A stretch of 64,000 nt of DNA. Source: Bradyrhizobium sp. PSBB068 (GTDB lineage Bacteria; Pseudomonadota; Alphaproteobacteria; Rhizobiales; Xanthobacteraceae). Location: contig CP069300.1 of the NCBI GenBank assembly GCA_016839165.1, positions 1,488,001 through 1,552,000 on the forward strand. The letters are read 5' to 3'. The notes under the pieces were generated by a model. That model had not been told where the DNA came from. It searched no databases and was given only the letters and a program-made list of their open reading frames with translations. The translations under genes were made by a program, and so were the position numbers. Below are positions 24,757-33,713 of the stretch, piece after piece; the first letter of the stretch is position 1, and each line of letters begins with the position of its first letter.

Positions 24757-25368
24757 ATGTCGGTGATCTCTACGATCGAGCAGCTTGAGGCGATCTACGG
24801 CTTCCCGAACGACGCGTCGACCGTGAAGGTCGCCGATCACGTGACGCCGCTCTATCGTGTGCTCATCGAGAAATCACCGTTCGTGTCGCTGGCGACCTCG
24901 GGCCCCGAAGGGCTCGATTGCTCGCCGCGCGGTGACCTGCCGGGCTTCGTCCGCATCCATGATGCGAAGACGCTGATGATGCCGGATCGCCGCGGCAACA
25001 ATCGCTGCGATTCGCTGCGCAACATCGTTCGCGATCCCCGCGTCGGGCTGCTGTTCCTGATCCCGGGATCGGGCAGCACGCTGCGCGTCAACGGCCGCGC
25101 CTTTGTCACGGCCGAGCCGGAGCTGCTGGCCTCGTTCAAGATGGAAGGCAAGGCGCCGCGCACGGTGATCGTGATGAATGTGGAGGAAATCTACTTCCAG
25201 TGCGCCCGCGCGATCGTGCGCTCTGATCTCTGGAATCCGGACAAGCGAATCGATCCGGCGGCCTTGCCGACGCCGGGCCAGATCCTTGCCGAGATGAGCG
25301 AGCACACGGTCGGCGGCGAGAAGTACGATCGGGAATGGCCGGAGCGCGCGCGCCAGACGATGTGGTGA
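24757..25368 (+). CDS. PPOX-class FMN-dependent flavoprotein
   Basis: A 203-residue member of the pyridoxamine-phosphate-oxidase-like split-barrel group (MSMEG_1061/DR_2398 type). SPFVSLATSGPEGLDCSPRGD and DRRGNNRCDSLRNI are typical. The physiological substrate of this group is unclear. The ATG follows AAGGAG; a GTG at 24718 would extend it into the phnN stop and is less likely. It follows phnN by 35 bases and could be read through from the phn operon, though no functional link is known. Confidence 0.75.
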   Translation: MSVISTIEQLEAIYGFPNDASTVKVADHVTPLYRVLIEKSPFVSLATSGPEGLDCSPRGDLPGFVRIHDAKTLMMPDRRGNNRCDSLRNIVRDPRVGLLFLIPGSGSTLRVNGRAFVTAEPELLASFKMEGKAPRTVIVMNVEEIYFQCARAIVRSDLWNPDKRIDPAALPTPGQILAEMSEHTVGGEKYDREWPERARQTMW

Positions 25369-25382
25369 CGTCTTCCTCCCTC

Positions 25383-25401
25383 GCCCCGCTCTTCGCGGGG
25401 C
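25383..25401. terminator. Hairpin terminator between convergent genes
   Basis: GCCCCGC and GCGGGGC enclose TCTTC, 14 bases past the PPOX gene stop and ahead of the convergent tetR stop. Confidence 0.5.
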
Positions 25402-25429
25402 GGTTGCAACGGCTGCGCCGAAGCTGCGA

Positions 25430-26029
25430 TCAGCCCTTGGTCTGCTCCTCGAACGCCTTCAGCGACACCGCTGCGATCTCACGCAGCGTCTCGCGGTTCG
25501 CGCCCGAGGAGGCCATCACGCACATGCCCGATGTGACCGCGGAGAGATAGCGCGCAAGCGTGACCGGATCGACGCTTGCGCCGAGGTCACCGTCGGCCTT
25601 GGCGCGGACAAAACGTTCGCGCAGCTGGTCCTCGGTGCGGGTGCGGCGCGCCGCGAGTTCGAACGGAACGTTCTCCGAGCCGGTGCCGCAGGCAAGGCCG
25701 CCCTGGACCAGCAGACATCCGGGCGGGTTGGCGGGGTCGGTCTGGGCGTCCGCATGCTCCATCAGAAATCGTTCGGCCACCTCGTGCGCGGTCGGGGCAC
25801 TGACCACCCGGTCCATCCAGGCGTCGCGCTTTTCGCTGTAACGGTCGAGCGCGGCCTTGAGCAGGCCTTCCTTGCTGCCGAAGGCGGCATAGAGGCTCGG
25901 AGGATTGATGCTCATCGCCTCGGTGAGCTGCGCGATCGTCGCGCCCTCGTATCCGTGGCGCCAGAACACGTCCATGGCCCGGTCCAAGGCGGCGTCCGCG
26001 TCGAAGGCGCGGGGGCGTCCCATTCCCAT
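25430..26029 (-). CDS. TetR/AcrR-family repressor
   Basis: A 199-residue regulator. The N-terminal helix-turn-helix reads ATIAQLTEAMSINPPSLYAAFGSKEGL (about residues 32-58 in outline), which is typical. The C-terminal half resembles the AefR/TetR_C ligand domains. It is divergent from the RND efflux operon, and inverted repeats lie in the shared 204-base gap, so it probably represses the pump and itself until a toxic compound binds. Confidence 0.85.
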   Translation of the reverse strand: MGMGRPRAFDADAALDRAMDVFWRHGYEGATIAQLTEAMSINPPSLYAAFGSKEGLLKAALDRYSEKRDAWMDRVVSAPTAHEVAERFLMEHADAQTDPANPPGCLLVQGGLACGTGSENVPFELAARRTRTEDQLRERFVRAKADGDLGASVDPVTLARYLSAVTSGMCVMASSGANRETLREIAAVSLKAFEEQTKG

Positions 26030-26195
26030 TTTTCGTTGCTCCGTAAGCGGGGTGCCGTTTCTCTGACGGACTGTCCCTAGCTTATCCTATTGTTGCACCG
26101 GATGTTTTTCCACGACTTCCCATTTCCCCATGAATGAGATAATAATTTCATAGTGCCTGATACATAAGTATCTTGCGAACCGGCGTCCAGCTCCA

Positions 26196-26217
26196 CATTT
26201 GTAGCGAACACTACAGA
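26196..26217. promoter_or_regulatory. Candidate TetR operator before the RND pump
   Basis: The inverted repeat has half-sites ATTTGTAG and CTACAGAT separated by CGAACA; seven of eight positions pair. It ends 16 bases before the membrane-fusion gene. A second, shorter element (GATAC and GTATC around ATAA) lies at 26159-26172. Confidence 0.45.
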
Positions 26218-26233
26218 TATCTGGAGCGCGTGA

Positions 26234-27478
26234 ATGCCCCCGTCAACCCAAAATCCCCGTTCCGGCCGGTTCCGACGCGTCGTCGGCGGCGTCGTGATCC
26301 TTGGCGCCGTGGCCGTCGCCGGTTCGGTCGCGACCGGCCATTATTTCCATGCCGCGCAGGCGACGGCCACCGCCGCCGCGCCCGAACCGGCAGTTCCGGT
26401 CACCGTCGCCGTGATCCAGCCGCGGTCGACCACCCTGTTCGATGACTTCTCGGGCCGGCTCGAGGCGGTCGACCGCGTCCAGCTGCGGCCGCGAGTGGCG
26501 GGCGCGATCCTGTCGACCAACTTCACCGAGGGCGCGCTGGTGAAGTCCGGCGACATCCTGTTCAAGATCGATCCCGCGCCCTACGCCGCCGAGGTCGACC
26601 GCGCCCAGGCCCAGCTCGAGGCGGCCAAGGCCCGCGTCGTGTTCACCACCAGCGAAGTCGAGCGCGGCGCGCAGCTGGTCGGCAACAACATCGTCACCAA
26701 GCGCGATTTCGACCAGCGCGACAACGCCAATCGTGAGGCGATCGCCAACGTCAAGGCTGCCGAAGCCGCGCTGCAGACCGCAAAGCTCAATCTCGACTAC
26801 ACCGAGGTCCGCGCCCCGGTCGACGGCCGGGTCGGCCGGATCGAGGTCACGGTCGGCAATCTCGTCGCGGCGGGCACCTCGTCGCCGGTGCTGACCTCGC
26901 TGGTCTCGGTCAATCCGATCTATGCGAGCTTCGATGCCGACGAGGAAGTCGTGCTGCGGGCGCTGAACTCGATCGCGGACGCCTCCGGCAAGCGCGGCAA
27001 TCTTGATCAGATCCCGGTCGACATGGTCACCTCGGGCGGCCTCAGCGCCAAGGGGCACATCCAGCTGATCGACAACCAGGTCAACGGGCAGAGCGGCACG
27101 ATCCGCGTCCGCGCCGTGTTCAAGAACGACGACGGCCGGCTGATCCCGGGGCAGTTCGCCCGCGTGCGGATGGGCCAGCCCAAGCAGCAGACGCTGGTGC
27201 TGATCGACGAGCGCGCGGTCGGCACCGACCAGGACAAGAAATTCGTCATGCTGGTCGGCGACGACAGCCGCGCGGTCTATCGCTCCGTCACGCTCGGCGG
27301 CGCGGTCGATGGCCTGCGGATCGTCACCGCCGGCCTGAAATCCGGCGACCGCATCGTCGTCAACGGCCTGCAGCGCGTGCGCCCCGGCGCACTTCTGAAG
27401 ACGGAAGTCGCCGAGATGGGCGCGCGCGGCATGCAGCAGGCATCCACTGAAACCAACCAGCACGTCGTGCAGCGCTAG
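26234..27478 (+). CDS. RND efflux periplasmic adaptor (membrane fusion protein)
   Basis: A 414-residue HlyD/AcrA-type adaptor. An N-terminal membrane anchor is followed by the lipoyl half-motif (FSGRLEAVDRVQLRPRVAG, GALVKSGDILFKIDPAPY), a coiled-coil hairpin (about 110-170), the second lipoyl half (LNLDYTEVRAPVDGRVGR) and a beta-barrel domain. It bridges the inner-membrane pump to an outer-membrane channel; no TolC-like gene follows. TGGAG lies 7 bases upstream of the start. Confidence 0.9.
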   Translation: MPPSTQNPRSGRFRRVVGGVVILGAVAVAGSVATGHYFHAAQATATAAAPEPAVPVTVAVIQPRSTTLFDDFSGRLEAVDRVQLRPRVAGAILSTNFTEGALVKSGDILFKIDPAPYAAEVDRAQAQLEAAKARVVFTTSEVERGAQLVGNNIVTKRDFDQRDNANREAIANVKAAEAALQTAKLNLDYTEVRAPVDGRVGRIEVTVGNLVAAGTSSPVLTSLVSVNPIYASFDADEEVVLRALNSIADASGKRGNLDQIPVDMVTSGGLSAKGHIQLIDNQVNGQSGTIRVRAVFKNDDGRLIPGQFARVRMGQPKQQTLVLIDERAVGTDQDKKFVMLVGDDSRAVYRSVTLGGAVDGLRIVTAGLKSGDRIVVNGLQRVRPGALLKTEVAEMGARGMQQASTETNQHVVQR

Positions 27479-27501
27479 GCGCTGCACGCGGGGGCGGAGC
27501 C

Positions 27502-30500
27502 ATGAATCTCTCAAAATTCTTCATTGACCGGCCGATCTTCGCCGGTGTGCTGTCGATCCTGATCTTCCTCGCCGGCCTCATTTCGCTGGTGGCGATGCCG
27601 ATCTCGGAATATCCCGACGTGGTGCCGCCGTCGGTCGTGGTGCGGGCGACCTATCCCGGCGCCAATCCGAAGGTGATCGCCGAGACGGTGGCAACGCCGA
27701 TCGAGGAACAGATCAACGGCGTCGAGGGCATGCTCTATATGTCGAGCCAGGCGACCACCGACGGCGCGATGACGCTGACGGTGACGTTCCGGCTCGGCAC
27801 CGACCCCGACAAGGCGACCCAGCTGGTGCAGAACCGCGTGCAGCAGGCCGAGCCGCGCCTGCCGGCCGTGGTGCGTCAGCTCGGCATCATCACCAAGAAG
27901 AGCTCGCCCGACCTCACCATGGTCGTGCATCTGCTGTCGCCGAACAACCGCTACGACATGACGTATCTGCGCAACTACGCGGTGCTCAACGTCAAGGACC
28001 GGCTGGCGCGGATCGACGGCGTCGGCGACGTCCAGCTCTATGGCGCCGGCGACTATTCGATGCGGGTCTGGGTCGATCCGCAGAAAGCCGCAGAGCACTC
28101 GCTGACCGCGAGCGACGTGGTCCGGGCGATCCAGGCCCAGAACGTCGAGGCCGCGGCCGGCGTGGTCGGCTCCTCGCCCAGCGTCAAGGGCCTTGACCTG
28201 CAGCTCTCGGTCAACGCCGAGGGACGGTTGTCGACCGAGGAGCAGTTCGGCGACATTGTGGTCAAGACCGGCTCGGCCGGCGAGGTGGTCCGGCTGCGCG
28301 ACGTCGCGCGGATCGAGCTCGGCGCATCCGAATACGGCCTGCGCTCGCTGCTCGACAACAAGCAGGCGGTTGCGATCCCGATCTTCCAGGCGCCGGGTTC
28401 GAACGCGCTGGAGATCTCCGACCATGTCCGCGCGACGATGGCGGAGATCAAGAAGAACATGCCGGAAGGCGTGTCGTACCAGATCGTCTACGATCCGACC
28501 CAGTTCGTGCGCTCCTCGATCGAGGCCGTCATCCATACGCTGCTGGAGGCGATCGCGCTCGTCGTGCTGGTCGTGATCCTGTTCCTGCAGACCTGGCGCG
28601 CCTCGATCATTCCGCTGATCGCGGTGCCTGTGTCGATCGTCGGCACCTTCGCGGTGATGCATGTGTTCGGCTTCTCGATCAACGCGCTCAGCCTGTTCGG
28701 CCTGGTGCTGGCGATCGGCATCGTGGTCGACGACGCCATCGTCGTGGTCGAGAACGTCGAGCGCAATATCGAGTCCGGCCTGTCGCCGCGCGACGCCACC
28801 AACCAGGCGATGCGCGAAGTGTCCGGCCCGATCATCGCGATCGCGCTGGTCTTGATAGCGGTGTTCGTGCCGCTCGCCTTCATCTCCGGCCTCACCGGAC
28901 AGTTCTACAAGCAGTTCGCGCTCACGATCGCGATCTCGACCGTGATCTCGGCGATCAATTCGCTGACGCTGTCGCCGGCGCTGTCGGCGCTGCTCCTGAA
29001 GGGGCATCACGAGCCCAAGGACTGGCTGACCCGGATCATGGAGAGGTCGCTGGGCTGGTTCTTCCGCGGCTTCAACAAGGTCTTCACCAAGTCGTCCGAG
29101 AACTACGGCCGCACCGTCACCAATGTGATCTACGGCAAGGCCGTGGTGATCGGCCTCTATGTGCTGCTGATCGGCCTGACCGGCGTGCTGTTCAAGCAGG
29201 TGCCGTCGGGCTTCGTGCCGGGCCAGGACAAGCAGTATCTGGTCGGCTTTGCGCGGCTGCCCGACGGCGCCACGCTCGACCGCACCGAGGAAGTGATCCG
29301 CAAGATGAGCGACATCGCGCTGACCCAGCCCGGTGTCGAAAGCTCGGTGGCATTCCCCGGCCTGTCGATCTCCGGCTTCACCAATTCGTCCAACGCCGGC
29401 ATCGTGTTCTCGACCCTGAAACCGTTCAATGAACGCAAGGACCCGTCGCTCTCGGGACCTGCGATCGCGATGGCACTGAACAAGAAATATGCCGGCATCC
29501 AGGACGCTTTCATTGCCATGTTCCCGCCGCCGCCGGTCAATGGCCTCGGCACCATCGGCGGTTTCAAGCTGCAGATCGAGGATCGTGCGGGTCTCGGCTA
29601 TGAAGCGCTGAACGACGCCACCAAAGCGTTCATGACGGCGATGCAGAAGGCGCCGGAGATCGCCGGCGTGTTCTCGAGCTTCCAGGTCAACGTGCCGCAG
29701 CTGTTCGCCGACATCGATCGCACCAAGGCGCTGCAGCTCGGCGTGCCGGTCACGGAGGTCTTCAACACGCTGCAGATCTATCTCGGCTCCTACTACGTCA
29801 ACGACTTCAACAAATTCGGCCGCACCTATTCGGTCTATGTGCAGGCGGATGCGCCGTTCCGCGCGCGGGCCGACGACATCAGGCAGTTGAAGGTGCGCTC
29901 GTCGTCGGGCGACATGGTGCCGCTGTCGGCGCTGCTGAAGGTCCGCCAGAGCGCGGGGCCGGAGCGGGCGATTCGCTATAACGGCTTCCTGTCGTCGGAT
30001 ATCAACGCCGCCGCGGCGCCTGGCTATTCGTCCGGCCAGGCGCAGGAGGCGGCGACGCGGATCGCAGCCGAAACGCTGCCGCCGGGCTTTGCCTTCGAAT
30101 GGACCGACCTGACCTATCAGGAGTTCATCGCCGGCAATTCCGGAATCTGGGTGTTCCCGCTGGCGATCCTGCTGGTGTTCCTGGTGCTCGCCGCGCTCTA
30201 TGAGAGCCTGGCGCTGCCGCTCTCGATCATCATGATCGTGCCGATGGGGCTCTTGGCCGCGATGTTCGGGGTCTGGCTGTCGAAGGGGGACAACAACGTG
30301 TTCACCCAGATCGGCCTGATCGTGCTGGTGGGCTTGTCGGCCAAGAACGCCATCCTGATCGTCGAATTCGCGCGCGAGCTCGAATTCGCCGGGCGCTCGC
30401 CGATCAGGGCCGCGATCGAAGCGAGCCGGCTGCGGCTGCGGCCGATCCTGATGACGTCGATGGCGTTCATCATGGGCGTGCTGCCGCTGGTCCTCTCGAC

Positions 30501-30684
30501 CGGTGCGGGCTCGGAGATGCGGCGCGCGATGGGTGTCGCGGTGTTCTCCGGCATGATCGGCGTCACGGTGTTCGGCCTGTTCCTGACGCCGGTGTTCTAT
30601 GTGCTGCTGCGCACCGTCACCGGCATGAAGCCGCTGACCCAGCACGGCGAGGCGACCATCCCCGGAAAAGCACACGCGGCATGA
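27502..30684 (+). CDS. RND multidrug efflux pump, HAE1 (AcrB-like) family
   Basis: A 1060-residue inner-membrane pump. It starts with the standard MNLSKFFIDRPIFAGVLSI. The proton-relay aspartate pair is in LVLAIGIVVDDAIVVVENVE (TM4), and PSGFVPGQDKQYL marks the second periplasmic domain. Length is normal for AcrB/MexB homologues. It forms a trimer that exports drugs or plant compounds using the proton gradient, with the adaptor encoded just upstream. The stop codon lies in the loop of a perfect hairpin. Confidence 0.95.
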   Translation: MNLSKFFIDRPIFAGVLSILIFLAGLISLVAMPISEYPDVVPPSVVVRATYPGANPKVIAETVATPIEEQINGVEGMLYMSSQATTDGAMTLTVTFRLGTDPDKATQLVQNRVQQAEPRLPAVVRQLGIITKKSSPDLTMVVHLLSPNNRYDMTYLRNYAVLNVKDRLARIDGVGDVQLYGAGDYSMRVWVDPQKAAEHSLTASDVVRAIQAQNVEAAAGVVGSSPSVKGLDLQLSVNAEGRLSTEEQFGDIVVKTGSAGEVVRLRDVARIELGASEYGLRSLLDNKQAVAIPIFQAPGSNALEISDHVRATMAEIKKNMPEGVSYQIVYDPTQFVRSSIEAVIHTLLEAIALVVLVVILFLQTWRASIIPLIAVPVSIVGTFAVMHVFGFSINALSLFGLVLAIGIVVDDAIVVVENVERNIESGLSPRDATNQAMREVSGPIIAIALVLIAVFVPLAFISGLTGQFYKQFALTIAISTVISAINSLTLSPALSALLLKGHHEPKDWLTRIMERSLGWFFRGFNKVFTKSSENYGRTVTNVIYGKAVVIGLYVLLIGLTGVLFKQVPSGFVPGQDKQYLVGFARLPDGATLDRTEEVIRKMSDIALTQPGVESSVAFPGLSISGFTNSSNAGIVFSTLKPFNERKDPSLSGPAIAMALNKKYAGIQDAFIAMFPPPPVNGLGTIGGFKLQIEDRAGLGYEALNDATKAFMTAMQKAPEIAGVFSSFQVNVPQLFADIDRTKALQLGVPVTEVFNTLQIYLGSYYVNDFNKFGRTYSVYVQADAPFRARADDIRQLKVRSSSGDMVPLSALLKVRQSAGPERAIRYNGFLSSDINAAAAPGYSSGQAQEAATRIAAETLPPGFAFEWTDLTYQEFIAGNSGIWVFPLAILLVFLVLAALYESLALPLSIIMIVPMGLLAAMFGVWLSKGDNNVFTQIGLIVLVGLSAKNAILIVEFARELEFAGRSPIRAAIEASRLRLRPILMTSMAFIMGVLPLVLSTGAGSEMRRAMGVAVFSGMIGVTVFGLFLTPVFYVLLRTVTGMKPLTQHGEATIPGKAHAA

Positions 30685-30695
30685 TGCCGCGTGTG
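30671..30695. terminator. Perfect hairpin at the end of the RND gene
   Basis: CACACGCGGCA and its exact complement enclose TGA, which is the stop codon of the pump gene. There is no long T-run, so it may protect the mRNA end or act as a weak terminator. Confidence 0.55.
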
Positions 30696-30721
30696 TAAGC
30701 TTGATGTCAGCTTGGAAGGGA

Positions 30722-30940
30722 TCAAGCTGCGATATCGAGCAGCAGAAGTGACGAACCACGGACCAGCACCTTGCGGCCCGCGGGCGTCAGCTCAAACGCG
30801 TCGCCACGTATCGCGACATAGCCGAGCGTGATCAGGCTCTCGACGGCGAACCGGTTCAGCCGTGACGGGTTTGCTGCGGGAGCCCGCAGCGCTTTCAGCG
30901 CATCCCACTGATCGGGTCTGAGTTCGAATTCTTCGCTCAT
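30722..30940 (-). CDS. Small winged-helix-like protein of unknown function
   Basis: A 72-residue protein without a signal peptide. The pattern LRPDQWDALKALRAP, RFAVESLITLGYVAIRGDAFELTPAGRKVL looks like the end of a winged helix-turn-helix: two helices, then a strand-turn-strand. It might be a small regulator or a remnant of one. Start set at the ATG giving MSEEFELRP; the frame is open further upstream. Convergent with the RND gene. Confidence 0.55.
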   Translation of the reverse strand: MSEEFELRPDQWDALKALRAPAANPSRLNRFAVESLITLGYVAIRGDAFELTPAGRKVLVRGSSLLLLDIAA

Positions 30941-31156
30941 TGGTCCAGGCACTCCAGAAGTTCTTGGCGTGCGAGATACAGAGCGCAGATGAATTTCGTG
31001 CGACCACAACGAGTCAGGATTTCGATTTATGTGGACACGCCGTCACATCGCCGTGTCATTGGAATACTTCAATTTTTTCGAATCATTGCGGCGCAAAAAC
31101 ACGTGATTGCGTCACAGAGATTAACTGCACAGCGTCACAGGGGTTAATGGTCTCGA

Positions 31157-31957
31157 TTAGCCGCGCCGCACGCTGGCACCGCCATCGACCGGCAACGTGA
31201 CACCGGTCACGAAGTTGGCCTCGTCGGAGGCGAGAAACAGCGCGGCATTGGCGACATCCCAGCCCGTGCCCATCTTGTGACGCAGCGGCACCTTGCTGTC
31301 ACGCTCCGCCTCGACCTCGGCGCGGGTCTTCTTGAATTCGCGGGCGCGGGTGTCCACTGCCATCGGCGTGTTCATCAATCCCGGCAGGATCACGTTTGCG
31401 CGAATGCCATATTGCGCATTCTGGTAGGCCAGCTGTTCGGTGAAGGCGATCATCGCCGACTTGGTCGCCTTGTAGGCGACGTAAGGATAGGTCGTGATCG
31501 CGGCCATCGACGAGATGTTGATGATCGAGCCGCTCTGCTGCTTGCGCATGATCGGGATCACGTGCTTGGCGGCAAGAATGCAGCTCTTCAGGTTGATCGC
31601 GACGCAGCGGTCGAACGCCTCCTCTGATATGTCGAGCAACTCGGCATCGCCGCCGGAGAGGCTGACGCCGACATTGTTGTGCAGGATATCGACGCTGCCC
31701 CAGCGGCCATGCGCATCCGCCACCATCGCCTTGATGTCGGCGTTTTTCGTGACGTCGGCCTTGAAGGCGGTCGCAGTCCCGCCCTTGGCCACGATCAGGT
31801 CGACGGTTTCCTGCGCCGACGCCAGATTGTGATCGACGCACAAAACCTTGGCGCCTTCGCGGGCGAAGGTCAGCGCGGTGGCGCGGCCGTTCCCGATGCC
31901 CTCGCCAGGGCTCTGGCCGGCGCCGACGACGATGGCGACGCGATCTCTAAGGCGCAT
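31157..31957 (-). CDS. Short-chain dehydrogenase/reductase
   Basis: A 266-residue SDR oxidoreductase. The cofactor loop is VGAGQSPGEGIGNGRA, a variant of the TGxxxGxG motif. NNVGVS, NISSM (catalytic Ser) and YVAYKATK (Tyr and Lys) are in place. VDHN after the second strand suggests NAD preference. It is last in a three-gene operon with a CMD-family protein and a hotdog protein, starting one base after the CMD stop; a hydroxyacyl or alcohol substrate in CoA-linked catabolism is a reasonable guess. Confidence 0.85.
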   Translation of the reverse strand: MRLRDRVAIVVGAGQSPGEGIGNGRATALTFAREGAKVLCVDHNLASAQETVDLIVAKGGTATAFKADVTKNADIKAMVADAHGRWGSVDILHNNVGVSLSGGDAELLDISEEAFDRCVAINLKSCILAAKHVIPIMRKQQSGSIINISSMAAITTYPYVAYKATKSAMIAFTEQLAYQNAQYGIRANVILPGLMNTPMAVDTRAREFKKTRAEVEAERDSKVPLRHKMGTGWDVANAALFLASDEANFVTGVTLPVDGGASVRRG

Positions 31958-31958
31958 G

Positions 31959-32513
31959 TCACTTCACTCCCGGGATCGGGTACTGCTGCAGTACTTCTTT
32001 GTAGCTGGGTTCGTTGTCGATCTGCATGGTGGCGAGCACGCGCACCACGGCGCAGTAGAACGCGATCGTCAGCACCAGATCGGTCATGTGCTCGTCGGAG
32101 AGCTCTTTCTTGATCTCGGCGAAGGTCGCCTCCGACATCGCGAGCTCGCGCACCATCTCGCGGGCGCCCCTGAGGATCGCTCGTGCCAGCGGCTCGAGCT
32201 GCGACGGCTTGCCGTCGGTCTCCGCGATCAGGCCCTTGATGTCCTCGTCGGTGACGCCGAACTCCTTGCCGATCTTCACATGGTGGGTGAATTCATATTC
32301 CGACTTCTCCAGCCAGCCGACCTGCAGGATCGCAAGCTCGCGCAATCGCGGGTCGAGCTTGCTCTTGAAGCGGATGTAGCCGCCGATTCCATTGAAGGCG
32401 CGTGCCATGTCCGGTGAGTTCACCAGCAGCTTGTGCAGGTTGGTGTTGCGCTTGAGCATGTCGCGATACTCGGGGGCGACCTGGTCGGCTTCGAGATAGG
32501 GCAGGCGGGCCAT
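31959..32513 (-). CDS. Carboxymuconolactone decarboxylase-family protein
   Basis: A 184-residue protein of the CMD/AhpD-like all-helical fold (RLRELAILQVGWLEKSEYEFTHHVKIG core). The redox CxxC of AhpD is absent; the matching stretch reads SEYEFTHH, so thiol peroxidase activity is unlikely. Its reaction is unknown. Middle gene of the operon with a hotdog protein and an SDR. Confidence 0.8.
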   Translation of the reverse strand: MARLPYLEADQVAPEYRDMLKRNTNLHKLLVNSPDMARAFNGIGGYIRFKSKLDPRLRELAILQVGWLEKSEYEFTHHVKIGKEFGVTDEDIKGLIAETDGKPSQLEPLARAILRGAREMVRELAMSEATFAEIKKELSDEHMTDLVLTIAFYCAVVRVLATMQIDNEPSYKEVLQQYPIPGVK

Positions 32514-32555
32514 TGTTGTTGTCCTTGTTCGGCGGCTTGCGGGAGAGGCGGCGCT

Positions 32556-33509
32556 TCAGCCGTAGAGGGCTTTGTGCTCGCCGGCGTAGTTGGCGTAGGA
32601 GTCCTTCATGCTGGCACCGTTGAGCAGCATGGTTGCGACCACGGCGTTGTCGGCGTCGAACACGGTCGAGCGCACCCACATGCTTTCGGTGCGCTTGCTG
32701 CCGGAGAGCGCCACGACCTCGCGCTCCACCCAATAGGTCTCGCCCGGGAACAGCGGCCCGCGCAGCAGCCGGATCTCCTGGTCGGCGAACAGCCCGACCG
32801 CGGGGCCACGGACCGGCAGCCGGTCCTCGCGCGCGCGGTACTGGAACAGCACGCTGAGCATCTCCATCGGGATGACGGCGCGACCCCACGGATTGTGCTC
32901 CTGCGCGTAGTAGCCATCCGAGGGTTCGGTGATCACTTTCAGCTTGTCGGCCAGCGAGAACGGATAGAGGTCGCCCATGTTCTGGTCGAAATCCATCTTG
33001 ATCGCCTGCCGGGCCGTCTTCATGCCGACCTTGATGTCGGCGAGGATCACCGGATCGGTCAGCGGCTTCAGCTCGCCGAGCCGGCGGCTGAGCGCTGTTT
33101 CGGTGCCGTCGCCGTCGATCGAGGCCGTGCCACGCAGGATCTCGGTGCCGTCGCGCTTGATCATTCCGATTGCGCAAACCGTCTGGCCCGGTTTCGGCTT
33201 CTCGATCTGGGCCTGCACCTCTTCGCCCTCGAACACCGGGTTGCGGTAATGCGCCGACAGGCAGCCGGTCTCGAACCAGGTGCGGCCCCAGATCCGCTCG
33301 CACAGCGGCGCGAACTGGCTGAAATGGGTCGGCCCCTCGATGGTGCCGCCGCGGAAGCCGAGCTTCTGCGCGGTTGCGTCGTCGTGAATCGAGGCGTGGG
33401 AGTCGTAGGTCTGGGCCTGCAGCATCTGTTTCGGGCTGCGCCAGGGACCCACCAGCAGATCGCCGTTCTCCACGATTTCCGTCGTGAACGCGGATTCGAC
33501 TCTTATCAT
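32556..33509 (-). CDS. Double hotdog-fold (MaoC-like) protein
   Basis: A 317-residue protein. The N-terminal half carries a MaoC-hydratase-like pattern (HASIHDDATAQKLGFRGG, TIEGPTHFSQ, LSAHYRNPVFEGEEV); the second half repeats the strand-rich hotdog character (PLFPGETYWVEREVVALSG). It may hydrate or release an acyl-CoA. First gene of a three-gene operon, divergent from the indolepyruvate oxidoreductase gene over a 204-base region rich in inverted repeats. Confidence 0.65.
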   Translation of the reverse strand: MIRVESAFTTEIVENGDLLVGPWRSPKQMLQAQTYDSHASIHDDATAQKLGFRGGTIEGPTHFSQFAPLCERIWGRTWFETGCLSAHYRNPVFEGEEVQAQIEKPKPGQTVCAIGMIKRDGTEILRGTASIDGDGTETALSRRLGELKPLTDPVILADIKVGMKTARQAIKMDFDQNMGDLYPFSLADKLKVITEPSDGYYAQEHNPWGRAVIPMEMLSVLFQYRAREDRLPVRGPAVGLFADQEIRLLRGPLFPGETYWVEREVVALSGSKRTESMWVRSTVFDADNAVVATMLLNGASMKDSYANYAGEHKALYG

Positions 33510-33619
33510 CCTTGGTCTCCCTTTGCGCGCACCGTTTCAAAGATGCCGGGGTTCGGCAAGCCTCGAGGCCTCGCGCACGCAACATCGAGATATGTGTTGG
33601 GGCCATGGAACGAGGCTGT

Positions 33620-33655
33620 TCATGCATAACAAAATCAGTGCATGCTGATGCATGA
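33620..33655. promoter_or_regulatory. Nested inverted repeats in a divergent promoter
   Basis: TCATGCAT and ATGCATGA form the outer arms, 20 bases apart; inside lies ATCAGTGCATGCTGAT, whose ATCAG and CTGAT arms also pair. It sits between the hotdog operon and the indolepyruvate oxidoreductase gene, about 60 bases from the latter. A dimeric repressor could act on both sides. Confidence 0.5.
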
Positions 33656-33713
33656 TCATTCCGAAGATAATGAGACCGGTTCGGACCGGCGTGGCTGACT
33701 GACGGGGAAACTG

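Noticed and set aside
27511..30759. 1082-residue open frame on the minus strand
   Set aside because: It is the antisense shadow of the RND pump gene; its translation is Arg/Asp/His-rich low-complexity typical of GC-rich shadow frames, with no domain.
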